Under the pieces are notes generated by a model. It worked only from the letters and a program-made list of their open reading frames with translations. It searched no databases and was not told the origin of the DNA. Source: Raffaelea ambrosiae (Eukaryota > Ascomycota > Sordariomycetes > Ophiostomatales > Ophiostomataceae). From it: a stretch of DNA of 64,000 nt. This document shows, piece after piece, positions 40,899-52,895 of this stretch. Both the position numbers and the translations under genes were made by a program. The DNA lies in the NCBI GenBank assembly GCA_002778195.1, contig PCDI01000004.1, positions 1,186,733-1,250,732 of the forward strand. The letters are read 5' to 3'. Every line of letters begins with the position of its first letter. Positions within the stretch are counted from its first letter, which is position 1.

Positions 40899-43105
40899 TT
40901 ATGCCTCTCCTGTGTGGTCGTCTCGCACGTGTTGCTCCCCGGGGCGCGTTGTTCCCCCCCCCTCCTCCAGCTCCCGTGCCAGCATCCCCGACAGCGCCTC
41001 CGCGTCCGCTGCTCCATACCGCCGGCACAGCCGCGCCAGCCGCGCCTCGCCGTCCCGCAGCCGCCGCGCCAACACGCCGCGCCACGCCCGCCCCTGCTCC
41101 ACCGCCGCGTCCGCCTGCCGCACCTGCAGCTGCAGGTCTTGCAGCTGGGCGCCCACCGCCTGTGCGATCCGCCGCTGCTTGCGTCGCGCCCGTCGCCGCT
41201 CGGCCTCCTCCTGCTGCCGCGTCACCTCGCGGGCCTGGTTGTACGCGGCGATCTGGTGCTCGAGCGTGGCCAGGCGGCGGGCCTGGCTGGTGAGGGCGGC
41301 CTGGATGCGGGCATTGGTCTCGGCGAGACGGGCATCTTCGGCCTGCTTGGCCCGCACGGCGCGCCAGCCCGACCGCAAGGCCTGGAGAATGGGCGACGAG
41401 GGGGAGGCCGCCGACGACGACGACGAGGAAGAAGATGAAGATGGTGAAGAAGACAGTGATGTCGAGGAAGACGACACAATCTTCTCTTCCATGTCTTGTC
41501 GGTGATGTCTGCTGCGGTGGTAGCGTTGGTTGCGAGCAACGGCGTCATGGACATCGGACCAGCCGAATGTCGTAATGAGCGGTTCTTCCTTGTGGTGTTT
41601 CTTTTCCTTCTTCTTCTTCTTCTTCTTCTTGGCTTCTTCAGTAGCTCGGGGTGGTGACAGAACGGACGGTGACGCTGGAGGCAACGCTGGAGGCAACGCT
41701 GGAGGCGACGAAAACGAAGACGACGACGACGACGACAACGACGAGGATGACGATGGTGACGAAGACAGCAAGATCCGGGCTGGGGCTCCTTGCCCACCGC
41801 TCGGGTTGGCAAACACCGCCCGCCGCAGCTCCTGGTACTGCAGAGGTGCCATCCGGTGGAACAGCTCGCCGATCGGCTGCTGCTGTTGCAAGAGAAGCCC
41901 GCCATCGCCTCCGCCTCCTTCTCCTTCTCCTCCTCCCATAACAAAGACCCGCTCTGGCGTGACCCCGGGCGGCGTCCACAGCACCGACCGTGCCGGGCCT
42001 TGCTGCTCCACGCGGTAGGCCGGGCTGAGCTCGTCGCCGTCGTCCATGTCGAACTGGCGGCAGCGCTCAAAGGCGGTGACGCGGCGGTCATGGCCGGCCC
42101 AGTTGAGGATCTTGTCCTTGGGTGTGACGGGGCGGAGGGACTGGGCCTAGAGGAAACGTCAGAGGGCCACGTTCGTGTGCGGCAAGAGCAAGCGCAGAAA
42201 GGAGGGGGCCTACTGCAGGGACTGGCACGCGCAGGTCGTCGACGTTGTTTCGCTGGCAGCCGGCGACAAGCGCACGAAAGGTGGCCGGCGCGATGCGGCT
42301 TTCGGCCGGATCGCCTTCGTCGTCCGAGACAAAAAGACTGTCCTCGTCTGCGGTTCCCCCGTTAGCAGTGGTGTCCTCTCTCTTTTTTTTTTTTTTTTTT
42401 TTGCGTTATGTTGGTCAAATATTGGGTCCCCCCTACCGTCGTCAGAAAAGGGTCCATTCGCTCGGAGCCAGCCCTGGTCCAGGGCGTCATGATCCAGAGC
42501 ATGGTCGGCGATCACATCGTCTCCTCTGTCCTGTATGCCCACCTCTTCCAGGCGCAATGGACGGCACTCGGGTTTCGCAAAGTAGAAGGTCGTCTGCCTT
42601 TCCGTGCTGTCGTCGGGGAACCGTCGTGCCCCGTCTGCGCGACCAAGACCATCTTCTGTGATGGCCAGGTTGGCTTCCTTGAGCATTCTGGACAAGGGCA
42701 CTAGTTAGAAACTGTGGACAGACAGTTCGAAAAGAACAGCAACAACAAACAGCGACACAGTGGGCTAAGCACTTGCTTGACCTCGTCAGACTCGCCATGC
42801 ACGTTGTCGCAGTCCTGTCGGCGCGCGGCCTCGAACAGCGGCGTGTGCTGCACACCAAGAGAACCACGCATGGCTGTATAGGTCTTCATGAACGACATGG
42901 TCACCTTGATTCTGTCCGAGCCCGTCGTTGCTGTTGCTGCTGCTGCCGCTGTTGCTGCTCCTGCTGGGCCTCTACCAGCGGCCGAACCGACAGCTTCGTG
43001 TCCATTGCCTTCGTCTAACGGTGTCGGGGTTCTGCTGTTCTCTGGGTTCGCCTCGTCCAGGGGCTCCTCTTCCTTCGCTTCTCTGTTGTTTTCGATGCCG
43101 TCCAT
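40899..43105 (-). CDS. Unrecognised fungal protein with C-terminal coiled coil
   Basis: Four exons are proposed: 43105-42773, about 42677-42437, 42347-42214 and 42146-40899, near 651 residues. The first join is uncertain: a GTGCTT donor and AAG acceptor keep frame, but a CCAG acceptor ten bases upstream looks better and would need another donor. Exon 1 ends with MSFMKTYTAMRGSLGVQHTP and LFEAARRQDCDNVH; exon 2 begins near MLKEANLAITEDGLGRADG. The third and fourth exons read SLFVSDDEGDPAESRIAPAT and KDKILNWAGHDRRVTAFERC, which look conserved. Then come Ser runs, a run of Lys (EEAKKKKKKKKEKK), and a long Arg/Gln/Ala coiled coil (RLATLEHQIAAYNQAREVTR onward). No family is recognised. The Lys run may act as a nuclear signal. 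The 3' join positions of exons three and four are well supported by phase. Confidence 0.7.
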
Positions 43106-43804
43106 GGCCCTGTTGAATGACGAATGGTTCCCAAAGAAGGCGTTCTTGATCAATGGGAGAAGAAAAGAAAGCTCGCAGGAGTGTAGATTCCGTTCGCTGG
43201 TGGTCTTCTTTGGCTTGTGTCGTTTCTTGGTGTGTTTGTTCTGGCCTGCTTCCCTAGTCAACAAGTCGGTAAACAAAACCATCGCGGGCAAGAAAACCCC
43301 GAGCAAGTCTTGGAAGCAATACAAACAGAAAGAAAGGCCGTGTGTCAAACCCTCAAAAACTTCAACTCCCCAAACAAAAGACAGAAGACAACCCAAGAAC
43401 AGCTTCTGGCGTGTCTCCCCTAGATGTTCAGTCTTTCACGACATCCCACATGCTTGACAGGAGTCCAGGCTGTAATTTCGTAGCTGCAGCAAAAGGCCCA
43501 CGAGGGCAGATACTGCATGGTTTGACCGCTGGTGACGGCATTTGCACGTCACGGCCATAAACAGGTTTGCTGGGAGGTCGTCCTGGAAACAATACAAAAC
43601 TGCTTTCACTTTTTCCGAATGATTTTGCAAACCTGGGTTAACCATGCCGAATGTACAACAAAAATACCAAAAAAAAATACCAACATGATTCGAGTCAATA
43701 ATACAAAACATTTCATAAGAACCTGCAACTTTTTTCCTTTTCTTTCTTTTGAACCGTGATGCTTCTCGGCTCCCCAAAAACATATGACAACAGAAACGTC
43801 CACA
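43106..43804. other. Spacer upstream of the coiled-coil gene, downstream of RFC1
   Basis: The region holds the promoter of the coiled-coil gene and the RFC1 3' UTR. Only shadow frames occur, and no gene is supported. Confidence 0.5.
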
Positions 43805-44142
43805 TTATTTCTTTTTACCCCCCTTCTTGGCGGCGGCAGCCTTGCCCTTACCCCGGCCCTTGCCTGTGTCCTCGTCGTCGTCTCCCGCCTTCTTTGCTGC
43901 TGCCTTCTTTGGCGCCCGTTTGGATTTGGCCTTTGGCTGCTTGATGTATTTGTCTGTCTTGAGATCGAGTTCATCGTTGTCCGCAGCCTCGGCAGGCTCT
44001 TCTGCACCGGCGTCGTCGTCTTCTTCAATGGCCTCCTCCAAGTCAGGAGCATCGCGAGCAATCTTCTTGGATGCTGCGACGTTGCTGGCCTTCATGAATG
44101 GAATCGGATGCGTCATGGAGTTGTATCTATATCTGTTAGCGA

Positions 44143-44175
<33 letters not shown>

Positions 44176-47100
44176 CCTTCCATAGGACAAATACATACGT
44201 TCTCGTGAAAGCAGCCTTGGTCTGAGAGTCGATGTTAACAGTCTCCTCAGACTGGGGGCCGAGACCCAGTTCCTTGATGGCATCCACATCGTCCCGAGTC
44301 AAAAAGTAGCTGTCCATAATCTCGATGATATCGTCAATGGCCTCTTTGCCCTCGTACTCCATTTGCTTGATCAGGTCATGCCACAACACAGGCAGGTACT
44401 GCTGGCGAATCTCGTTGTGGTCGCCAGATGCCTTGAGGCGCATGTGCGAGTGAATTTCCCGCAGATACCGGCTCAGCTTACCATACTTGCTGTTGTTGCC
44501 CAGCCACGACGTGAAGCCCGAGCCCATCAGCTGGCCAGAAACAAAGCTGGCTGGCCGCACCGTACTGAATACAGCATGCGTTGGCATCAAGCTCCACTGC
44601 TGCTGCGGGCCGTGGATCATGCGGTCCACAAGGTCACCGTCGCTGATGCTCTCGGCGGCGCTGTCCACCAGCTCGAGCGCCTTCAGCGTCTCCTCGCGCT
44701 TCGAGTACGCACCCCGGCTGGCAGTCAATGCCATCGGTCTGGTGTTGAGGTAGTTCTCCTGGATCATCAAGTAGCTGAACTCGTGGTCGTTAAAGTAGAG
44801 CTCAATCTTGTCGTTGAGCGTGGCTTTGCTGGCCGGCGCAAAGAGTCCGCCACCCAGCATCTTCTGGCAAATGTCCCACGGCTTGAGGACAACATGCTTC
44901 TCCCACGCCTTTGTCATTGCCTTGCCCTGGTCGAACGACATGCTCGACTGGTCCAGCTTGGCCGTCGAGAGCATGTTGATAATCTGCCGGATATCCTTGT
45001 TGGTGCCTTCAATCAGAGCGTCCACAACCTGCGGCGGCATTTTGAGACCCTCGCGGTGGCAGATGGTCATGATGCGAGACCGGATCTGGTCGACCGTGGG
45101 ACGATTGAAGCGGATATCGAACGTGACATGGTCAAACGGCCGCATCTTGGGCAGCCGCCTCTCGTTGCAGATGAGAATCAAAGGCACCTCGGTCTTCTTG
45201 CAGAACTTGGCCATGGCGCCGATGCCGCCTCTGTCGCCGGCCGACATGCCGTCCACCTCGTCCATGATGAGCACCATGCTCTTCCGCTCCTTGTGGACCT
45301 TCTTGCCGTCGCCAGCAAAGTAGCCCAGCAAGGACGTGTTGTCCATCGTCTCTCCGATGCCGTCCTCCACCAGCTTCTTGCTGCGCGTGTCACTGGCGTT
45401 GTTCTCAATCACGTCGTGGTCGGCCAGCTTCGCAGCCAGATGGGCAGCCGTAGTCTTGCCGATGCCGGGCGGACCCGAAATCAGAATAGCACGCGAAGCA
45501 CCCAGACCATCCGCACCACGCTTCTGGAAGTTTTGTTTCTTGGCTGCCGGCCAGTTCCTGAGCCAGGCCGCAATGCGCTCCACTTGCGCCTTGTTTCCGC
45601 AGATCTGGCTGAGCTGCGTCGGCGCATACTTGGTCGTCCAGAGCTGCTGGGAGCTGGGAGCTGGTGCCGGTGCTGCAACGGGCGGTGGCCGCGCATTGCC
45701 AGCAGACTTCGAACCGCCCGCAGCAGCTGACGACTTGGCAGCGGCTTTGGCAGCAGCCTTCTGCGCCTTCTCCGCTTCGCGTCTACGTGCCTCCTCCTCC
45801 CGCTCCATCTCCTCTGCGGCCTCGCGGATCTTTTCCTCTTCCTTCTCCTGCTTCAGCCGGGCTTTCTCAGCTTCTTTGCTGTCTCCACCGCCAGCCGGCA
45901 GCCGCCGCACCAGCTCGAACAGTCCATTCTCATCAATGGTCCGAATGTTGAGCTGCTTGATCTTGGCCAGCTTGCTCGGGCCCGCATCGTCACCGAGAAC
46001 CACCCAGCTCGTGTTCTTGCTCGGAGCCCCGGTCACCTTGCCACCGTAGCGCTTGACAAGCGCCTGGCCCTCATCTCTGCTGATGGTCTTCAGCAGACCC
46101 GTGAACACAAACGTCTGGCCAGCCAGGCAGTTCGGTGCACCCTCTGGGATGTCCACAGCACCCGGGTTGGGCGGCGTGCCTGCGTTGCCACCGCCGGCAA
46201 ACTTCTTTCGGAAATCAAACTTGGCATTGGGGTCCTTAGGTGGCGGAGTCGGTGGCCGGACAGTGGGAATCGAGTCCAGAATGGCCTGAAGAGCGGGGGG
46301 CGTGCCAACATCCTGGACTTTGGAGGTCTTTGGTGTTGACTTGGGCGCCGCCTTGGGCGCCGCCTTGGGCGCCGCCTTGGGCGCCGCCTTGGGCGCTGCC
46401 TTGGGCTTTGCAGCAGCAGTAGCGGCGGCTGTGGCCGCCTTCTTCCGCGGCTTCGACACAGGCGAAGCATCGTCGGAGGACTCCGGGTCTGGTGTCTTGC
46501 GCTTCCTGCCGGCCGTGGAAGGTGTGCGGTCACCGCCCTTCTTGGCCGTGCTGGCCGCTGCTGCTGCCTTGGTGCCGCCCCTGGCTGCTCCTCTTCTGGC
46601 CGCCGGCTTCACGTCGTCGTCGTCGTCATCCGAGGAGTCAATCGTGATGGTCGGCTTGTTGCTTGAGGCCACACGCTTTTTCCGCGGCATGAAGTCGTCC
46701 TCGTCGCTGTCGTCTTCGACGTAGTCGTCATTCTTGCGTTTGCCGCGCTTGACATCTGCGGCAAAGATGTCGTCTCCGCCATCTTCGTTGTCAACAAAGG
46801 CGTCATCGTCGTCGTCGAAGTCGTGGGACTTGTATGCTGTGGTGGACCGCTTCTTCTTTGCTGGCTCGGACTTCCCATTCTTGGCCTGTGCTGCTGCCGC
46901 GGGTGCGGCGGCTTCCTTCTTTCTTGGGCTGACCCGAGTCTCCACCTCGGTCTTGTGTCCAGCCTTTGCGGCCTTGGTTGGCGTGGATTTGGACTTGGCC
47001 GACGAGAAGTAGTCGCTGGCTGATATCTCGACACCCTTGATCGGTTCTGGCTCACTGCTCCGTAGTGTCAGCCCAATGAACGGTCCATCTGGTGCACTGC

Positions 47101-47482
47101 AGATCCCCAATGCCCAACTCACGATTTCTTTTTCTTCGGTGTGGGTTTTGGTGCGGGCTTCTTCGTCCTGTTCATTCTATTAGGGTGGAATGTTCTTGCA
47201 GGAAACTTGACACATGCCAACGTACTCGAACACCTCGTCGTCGTCGTCGCTGTCGTCCACGACTTGGCGGGCCCCTGGCACGGTGGATTCCAGGTTAGCA
47301 CACAAAAAAGTGCATTATAGAAGCATATAACAGCACACATTCACGTCTGGTTTAAACTCACTGCCTCGGCCCTTCCTTGAAGAGGTGTCTTCCTTGGCGG
47401 CTTTCTTCGGTGCCGGCTTGGATGGCGTGGCTGCTCCTCCGCCGCCGCCCTTGGGACCAAAGAACGCGCGGATGTCAGGCAT
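43805..47482 (-). CDS. rfc1: Replication factor C large subunit Rfc1
   Basis: The model has exons 47482-47362, 47274 to about 47214, 47167-47123, 47054-44199 and 44126-43805, near 1134 residues. MPDIRAFFGPKG at the start is a PIP-box-like PCNA-binding motif (QxxIxxFF without the Gln). A Lys/Ala/Pro-rich linker follows, then the BRCT domain (CLAGQTFVFTGLLKTISRDE and on) and the AAA+ module with Walker A SGPPGIGKTT and Walker B VLIMDEVDG. The C-terminal clamp-loader region and a basic tail (KKGGKKK) complete it. Rfc1 loads PCNA onto DNA in the nucleus. The donor of intron two (GTGTCA at 47213) is weak and was chosen to keep phase. The last intron (44198-44127, 72 nt) has no in-frame stop and contains a GA repeat, so an unspliced reading stays open. 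Confidence 0.92.
46342..46402 (-). repeat. 12-nt tandem repeat coding KAAP units in Rfc1
   Basis: The plus-strand unit GGCGCCGCCTTG recurs about five times. In the protein it gives consecutive Ala-Pro-Lys-Ala tetrapeptides between the acidic region and the BRCT domain, like an H1-type basic linker. Confidence 0.9.
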
Positions 47483-48123
47483 CGTGTCAGGACTGTCCTG
47501 TCAGTGACACGGTCGAGGCTCTCTCTTGAAAATGGACGTATAGTGACACCAAACACTCGAGAAAAGTGATTGACCGAAAAGCGAAAGAAAGGGGATATTC
47601 CAAACTGCGCGTTTTGATAGGATGTTGGGCGAGTTTGGCAGCAAGAAAAAAAAGGCAACCACATACGCCTTATTAATTCTGGTGGGGAAGATCATTCGTT
47701 AGGGGAGGAGAGCTCCCTGCCTGGTGCTGCCTACCTTACGCGAAGATGACGCGAAAAACGTGACTGGCCGTTTTCCCAATTAATAGGGGATCACCCGCGC
47801 TGTAGCTAATACGAGTGGTTACTAATAATGCCCTTTGGGCAGATGATTCAGTGTGGGGGAGCTGGAGACCCTGGGTAGGCCCGTGCTGCCTGACATTTCA
47901 GGACACCACAAAACTGAACCGCAGTTGGCCCGAGCTTTCTTTCCCCCAATTGGCATCGCCATATTTTTTTTATGGTATGAGAAACCGGTCTACAGCGATA
48001 TAAAATTCCCACGGCAGGACGCCTCCGCTCCCAGCCCTCGACGACGTCGTTTCGCCCGCTCTCTTTCTTCTTTTTTGCAGGTGGTAGGTCCCCAGTGGAT
48101 CTTCCCCTGTCACCCGACCAAAA
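47483..48123. promoter_or_regulatory. Divergent promoter of RFC1 and uL16m
   Basis: These 641 bp separate the two starts. The sequence TTTTGACAGGATGT-like text is absent; I note ACGCGAAAAACG at 47749-47760, which contains an ACGCGA core resembling the MluI cell-cycle box (ACGCG) expected before replication genes. No TATA box is clear. Confidence 0.4.
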
Positions 48124-48948
48124 ATGAAGCACGGCACCGCTGCAGCCTCCGGGCTGCTGCAGGCCTTCCGACAGCTGACCCTCTCCTCCTCCGCCTCCTC
48201 TTCCACCACAACACAACGCCTTGCGACGGCCAACCCGCTGAGGTCATTATGTCTGGGCACGACAGCACGGGGCCCGATTGCGTCTTCACTGGGTGCCCGC
48301 CGCACCTTCTCCGCCACGGCCGCCGCCCAAGGCAACTGGCTCGAGCCCAGCATCAACCGCAAGTTCCGCATGATGAAGGGCCGCCCCCGCGTGGCCACTG
48401 GCGGCTCGACCAAGGGAACGACCGTCGTCTGGGGCGACTATGGCCTGCGCATGCGGGACCACCACCGGCGCATTACGGCGAAGCAGCTCAAAGTGGCCGA
48501 GGACACGATCAAGCAGCGGCTGCGTGGGCAGCGATACCGGTTGTACAAGCGAGTGAACTGCAACATTGGTGTGTTCGTGAGCGGTAACGAGGTAAGTCTC
48601 ACCACCATTATTACCACTTTTCATATGCCATCCTAATGCGCCGGGCAGATGCGAATGGGCAAAGGAAAAGGTTCGTTTGACCATTGGGTGGCGCGTGTGG
48701 CCGTCAACAAGATCATTTTCGAGATCCGGGGCGAGCTTCACGAGGCTGTTGTCCGGGATGCGTTCCGTCTGGCCGGCAACAAGATGCCGGGCGAGTACGA
48801 GTTTGTCAAGAAGGGCGACCCCCCTGTCGTGGGAATTACGAAGCTGGAGAACGGTCTGACCCTGGAGGACCTGAAGCGGCCGCGGCGGACACCGCCGGTG
48901 GTGTCCACGCCCGCAGGCGCACCAAGCCCGGCGGCACCGTCGCCATAA
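48124..48948 (+). CDS. mrpl16: Mitochondrial large ribosomal subunit protein uL16m
   Basis: Exon 1 (48124-48591) and exon 2 (48649-48948) join in phase 0 for about 255 residues. The first 70 residues are Ser/Thr/Arg-rich and end ARRTFSATAAAQ, a presequence. The L16 core is clear: KFRMMKGRPRVATGGSTKGT, YGLRMRDHHRRITAKQLKVA, then exon 2 MRMGKGKGSFDHWVARVAVN and a conserved AFRLAGNKMPGEYEFVKKGD. uL16 sits at the peptidyl transferase region and binds tRNA in the mitoribosome. The GKGKGSFDHW motif is the bacterial L16 GxGKGxxxxW signature. The short Pro-rich tail is fungal. An alternative reading into the intron stops within ten codons. Confidence 0.95.
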
Positions 48949-49709
48949 CTACGACAGTGAAGAAAGGAAAATGAAACTACTTGTACTACTACATGATGGG
49001 GCTCAAATAAGATTCCTGTACGAGATGTGTCTGGATAGAGGGGGTCAAGTGATGGGAAATGATGTCGATGAGGTCGTCACTGTACAGGGGAAAAGAAAAG
49101 AAAAAAAAAACACATTTTTTGTTCTACTTTTTGTAAATAGATAGCATCATAAAAGCAAACTCTCTGACTGACTGGTTACCTGATACTGCTTCACAAACCC
49201 CCACACCCCATCCGATGTTTCCCTACTAGTCACGGGTTTCCCTCCAACTTTGCACCACACACATTTTGACACCCTCGAGCTCGTCCCAGGAAGCCTTCGA
49301 AGCTTCTTCGTCCTCCCAGATTCCCACACAATAGTAAAAGACACTACTCGGAAAGTTCCCATTTCAAAATGGGTTGTCATCAAGAATAAACACTAGACAA
49401 GAAAGTGCAGCAACAAAATACACCCAGCCTGCATTAGCAAGGCAAAGACCAAGGAGAAAGAGAAGGATCGAAAAATTGAACACATTTGTTGCTAAAAACT
49501 ACAGCCTCCAGTCAAAGAATACGACACTATCACAAAAAAAAAAGAAAAAGATGAAGAAAAAGAAGAAACAACAGTAATCATAAAACAAAGGAGACAAAAG
49601 TTCTGAACCAAAGTCAAAAGCATTTCAAACCAAGAGTAACCCAATTGTTGTCCGTTCCTTTTCCACACTAAAAAAAACATACAACTCACGCAAGACAAAG
49701 TCCTGCAAA
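48949..49709. other. Convergent spacer
   Basis: The 3' regions of uL16m and Cyc8/Ssn6 meet here; the text is A-rich from 49370 to 49680. No gene is visible. Confidence 0.5.
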
Positions 49710-52700
49710 CTAGGATGCCTCCGCCTTAGTGATGATGCCGCTGATCGTCGCGCTGGTAGGCGTTGGGGCCTTCATGTCGCCATTCGCGGATGCAGGACCT
49801 GCGGAGCTAGGACCACCAGCCGGCAGCGAGTTGGCCTTCTTGTCATCTTCACCGCTGTCATCATAGTCCTCGTCGACGTCCACCTTCCGTGCAGCCCGCT
49901 CAGGCTCGCTCATGGGAGGCGGTGGTGGTGGTGGCGGCGGCGGGTGGTCCAGCCGCTTGCGCTCCTCGGCCGGGTAGTCTTTGGGATCTGGCCCAGCCAG
50001 AGGGCCGTCATGAATATGGCCGCTCGAGAGCTGCGACGGACCAGACTGCATCGGCGGCAACTGGCTAGAGATGGATGTGTTTGGCACATGGTGGGCCGCC
50101 TCTGATGGGTGGTAGCCTTCCCCGGAGTGGCGAGGGGGCTCCTCTGGACGCCGCAAGTCATCGATGCGGCGCTGGTCCTCAACGCGGCGAGGGTCCTCGA
50201 AACGATGAGCCTCGGCCGAGTTTCGCCGGTAGGGATCGCGAGGCGGCGTCGAAGGACGGCGGTGGTGAATATCGTCCATGCGAGCGCGTGCCTCGTCAGA
50301 GGCAGGCTTCTTAACGGCAGTGTCCTCTTCCCACTCACGCACTCTCTTGGGACCAACAGACGAGGGACGTTCATGGTCGCGCGGGTGCAGCGGGCCATCA
50401 GGTGGCATGCTCGAGGGCTGTGATGGCGGCGGTGGCGGCGGGCCAGACTCGATCGGACCCTGCACGCTCTGACCAGACGAAATGTACGGCTGGTGCTGAG
50501 GGTATGCTGACTTAGGCGAAGGCATCCGGCTGTCGTGAACGGAGCGCTGCTCATTTCGAGGGCTGGTGGAGTAGCCCATGATCGGACCACCCGGGCCTGA
50601 AGGCGGCGGTGGCGGGCCATTCACACCATTGCTAGGCGGCATCGCGGTTGGTGCAGGTCCCATGTAGTTCGGGTTCTGCACGCGCGGCTGGGGTTGTTGC
50701 GAGGAGGGCGGTGGAGGTGCTTGCTGGCTCTGAGAAGGGGGTGGAGGGCCCTGCTCATAGCTCATGGGGTGAGGAGGAGGAGGAGGAGGAGGAGGAGGCG
50801 AGTGCCGCATTGGACCGCCAGCCGAGTTCGGGCCTGGAAGGCCACCAGCAAGAGGCCCGCTAGGGCCACGGCCTTGCTCAGGGTAAGGGCGAAGTTGCTG
50901 AGGCTCCTGGCGCGGGCTGAGCTGGCGAGCCTGTGGAGGAACGGGGCCCCTGTACTGCTCGCGCTGATCAAAGGGGTTGGGTGGCTGCGGGGGAGGGTTG
51001 ATCTCGGAGAGTCTGCCCCAGCCGTTTGAACCCGGACCGGGCGGAGGAGGGGGGCCGTTGAGCGGAGCAGGCTGCTGGGGAGCCGAGCCAGCCCATTGAG
51101 GCGCCGGAGGGCCAACAGCATTGGTCTGATAGGCGTGGGGATGGACATCCGTAGGCATCGGAGCGCTGCCGACGCCGTTGGTGGAACCGCTACGAAGCAG
51201 CTGCAGACGAGCCTTGATATGCGGGTTGTTGGGGTCCAACTCGGCCGCACGCTGGTAGGCATCCAGGGCATCACTGATCTGGTTGTTGCAAGACTCGTAC
51301 TGTCGAGAACGGTTAGCAATGCGAAACGGGGAATGAGAAACGAGAAACGCAAGCGACGGCGAAAATTACGTACCAGAGTGCCGAGATCGTACCAGACTTC
51401 CGATATGAAGGGGTTGAGACGGATAGCCCGAGAGTACGCGTCCAATGCGTCACGGTACTGGTTGATCTGATAATACAGCACACCAATCGAGCACCAGAAG
51501 GTCGGGTTGCGGCCTTCACGGTAGACAGCTTGTTGGTACGCCTCATACGCTTTGGGGTACTTCTGCTGGGACATGTAGCAGCGGCCAAGAAGGTACCAGC
51601 TCTGGGCATCAGTGTTATCTGTCGTGTGTTATGTCAGCACCAGTGGAAGCAGGAAAATTTTTGCACTCGAGTGAACTATACTGACCAGCTGCGACAGATT
51701 TCTCGAGGTACTCAATGGCACGATCTTGGCTGGAGAAGCTGCTACTCTGGTTGTGATACAGCCAGCCGAGCTGCTGGAGAACTTTGGCGTGGTTCGGGTC
51801 GCGGTCGAGAACCCGCGTGTAAGCCAACTTGGCGTTATCAAACTGATGGAGAAGAACGTCAGACACATGCCCTTTGGTGGGGAGAACAAGGAACTACTCA
51901 CGTCCTTCTGCTGCTCATACACATGGCCGATTTGGAACCAGATGTCTTCCTCGGTCAGCGGAGGCGGCGGAGAGTTGACAATGTATTTGAAGCACTGTCG
52001 TTATGGTTAGCAAGGATGTCCAAAGGGGGGGCGAGGGTTGACCAAAATGCCATTGGAGGGACAAATGCGCCTTACCTCCAGACTCTGGTTGTACTTCTGC
52101 TGCTGCTTGTATATGATACCCAAGCGGAAGTAGATCTCATTTGCCTTCTCGAAGTCGGGTTGCATAGACATGACTTGCGAAAACGCCTCCTCGGCGTGGT
52201 CAAGAGATCCGTAGCGGTCGTAGAGAATGCCAATGCCGTACCACAGTTTGGGTTCCTTGGGGTTGCGGAGGTTGACCAGCGCAGACTGATAGGCAGCATA
52301 AGCTTGCTGCAGATCGTCCATCATGAGGTAGCAGTGGCCTGTTCGAGTCCATGTCAGCGGTTTGCGAGATCACTTCGGGTGCTATGCGCTGGCCCCAATA
52401 CATTGTGTTGGAACTTACCAAGGCTACCCCAAACCTCGCCATTGTTCTGGTCCAGCTTAAGAATGGCCTGCAGGTATTCAATGGCCTTGGGAAAATCTTC
52501 GCGGGTGCGCAGAATCAGGCTGATCGCATTCATGGCGGGCACAGATTGGGGGTTTGCGCGCAATGCATTCTCGTAGGCGCCCATAGCGTCGTCGGGGTTG
52601 CCCAGAATTTCTGCGAAGCTGCCTGTTGGGGTTGTTAGCGGGGATATGTCGCGTCACGGGCATCGTTACGTCTAGAGAAATAGCGGGAAATTGACTGCGT

Positions 52701-52895
52701 AGCAAGAAAGAAAAGTGTGCCGAACGGCTCAGAGCGCAACGCACCAATTTGCATCCAAACGGCTTCGTTCATGGCCGTGATCTGGCGCGACGGAGTATAT
52801 CCCCCAGGCGTCGGGCCGACCTGGGGGGGCGCAGGACCCGGCGGTCCGTGATGCATACGCATCTGCATGGTGGGAGACGGATGGTGCTGAGCCAT
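49710..52895 (-). CDS. ssn6: Cyc8/Ssn6 TPR general transcriptional corepressor
   Basis: Seven exons join without phase conflict: 52895-52745, 52622-52419, 52338-52076, 51994-51902, 51842-51686, 51618-51374 and 51299-49710, about 900 residues. After a short His/Pro-rich start, about ten tetratricopeptide repeats run to residue 380. Typical units are AMGAYENALRANPQSVPAMN, YGIGILYDRYGSLDHAEEAF, AKLAYTRVLDRDPNHAKVLQ and SWYLLGRCYMSQQKYPKAYE. The C-terminal 500 residues are Pro-, Gln- and Ser-rich with long Pro runs but lack the poly-Gln of the yeast protein, and end with an acidic DVDEDYDDSGEDD stretch. Cyc8 binds Tup1 (RcoA/Rco1 in moulds) through its TPRs and represses many genes without binding DNA itself. 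The large number of introns, one per one or two TPRs, is a mark of this gene in moulds. Confidence 0.95.
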
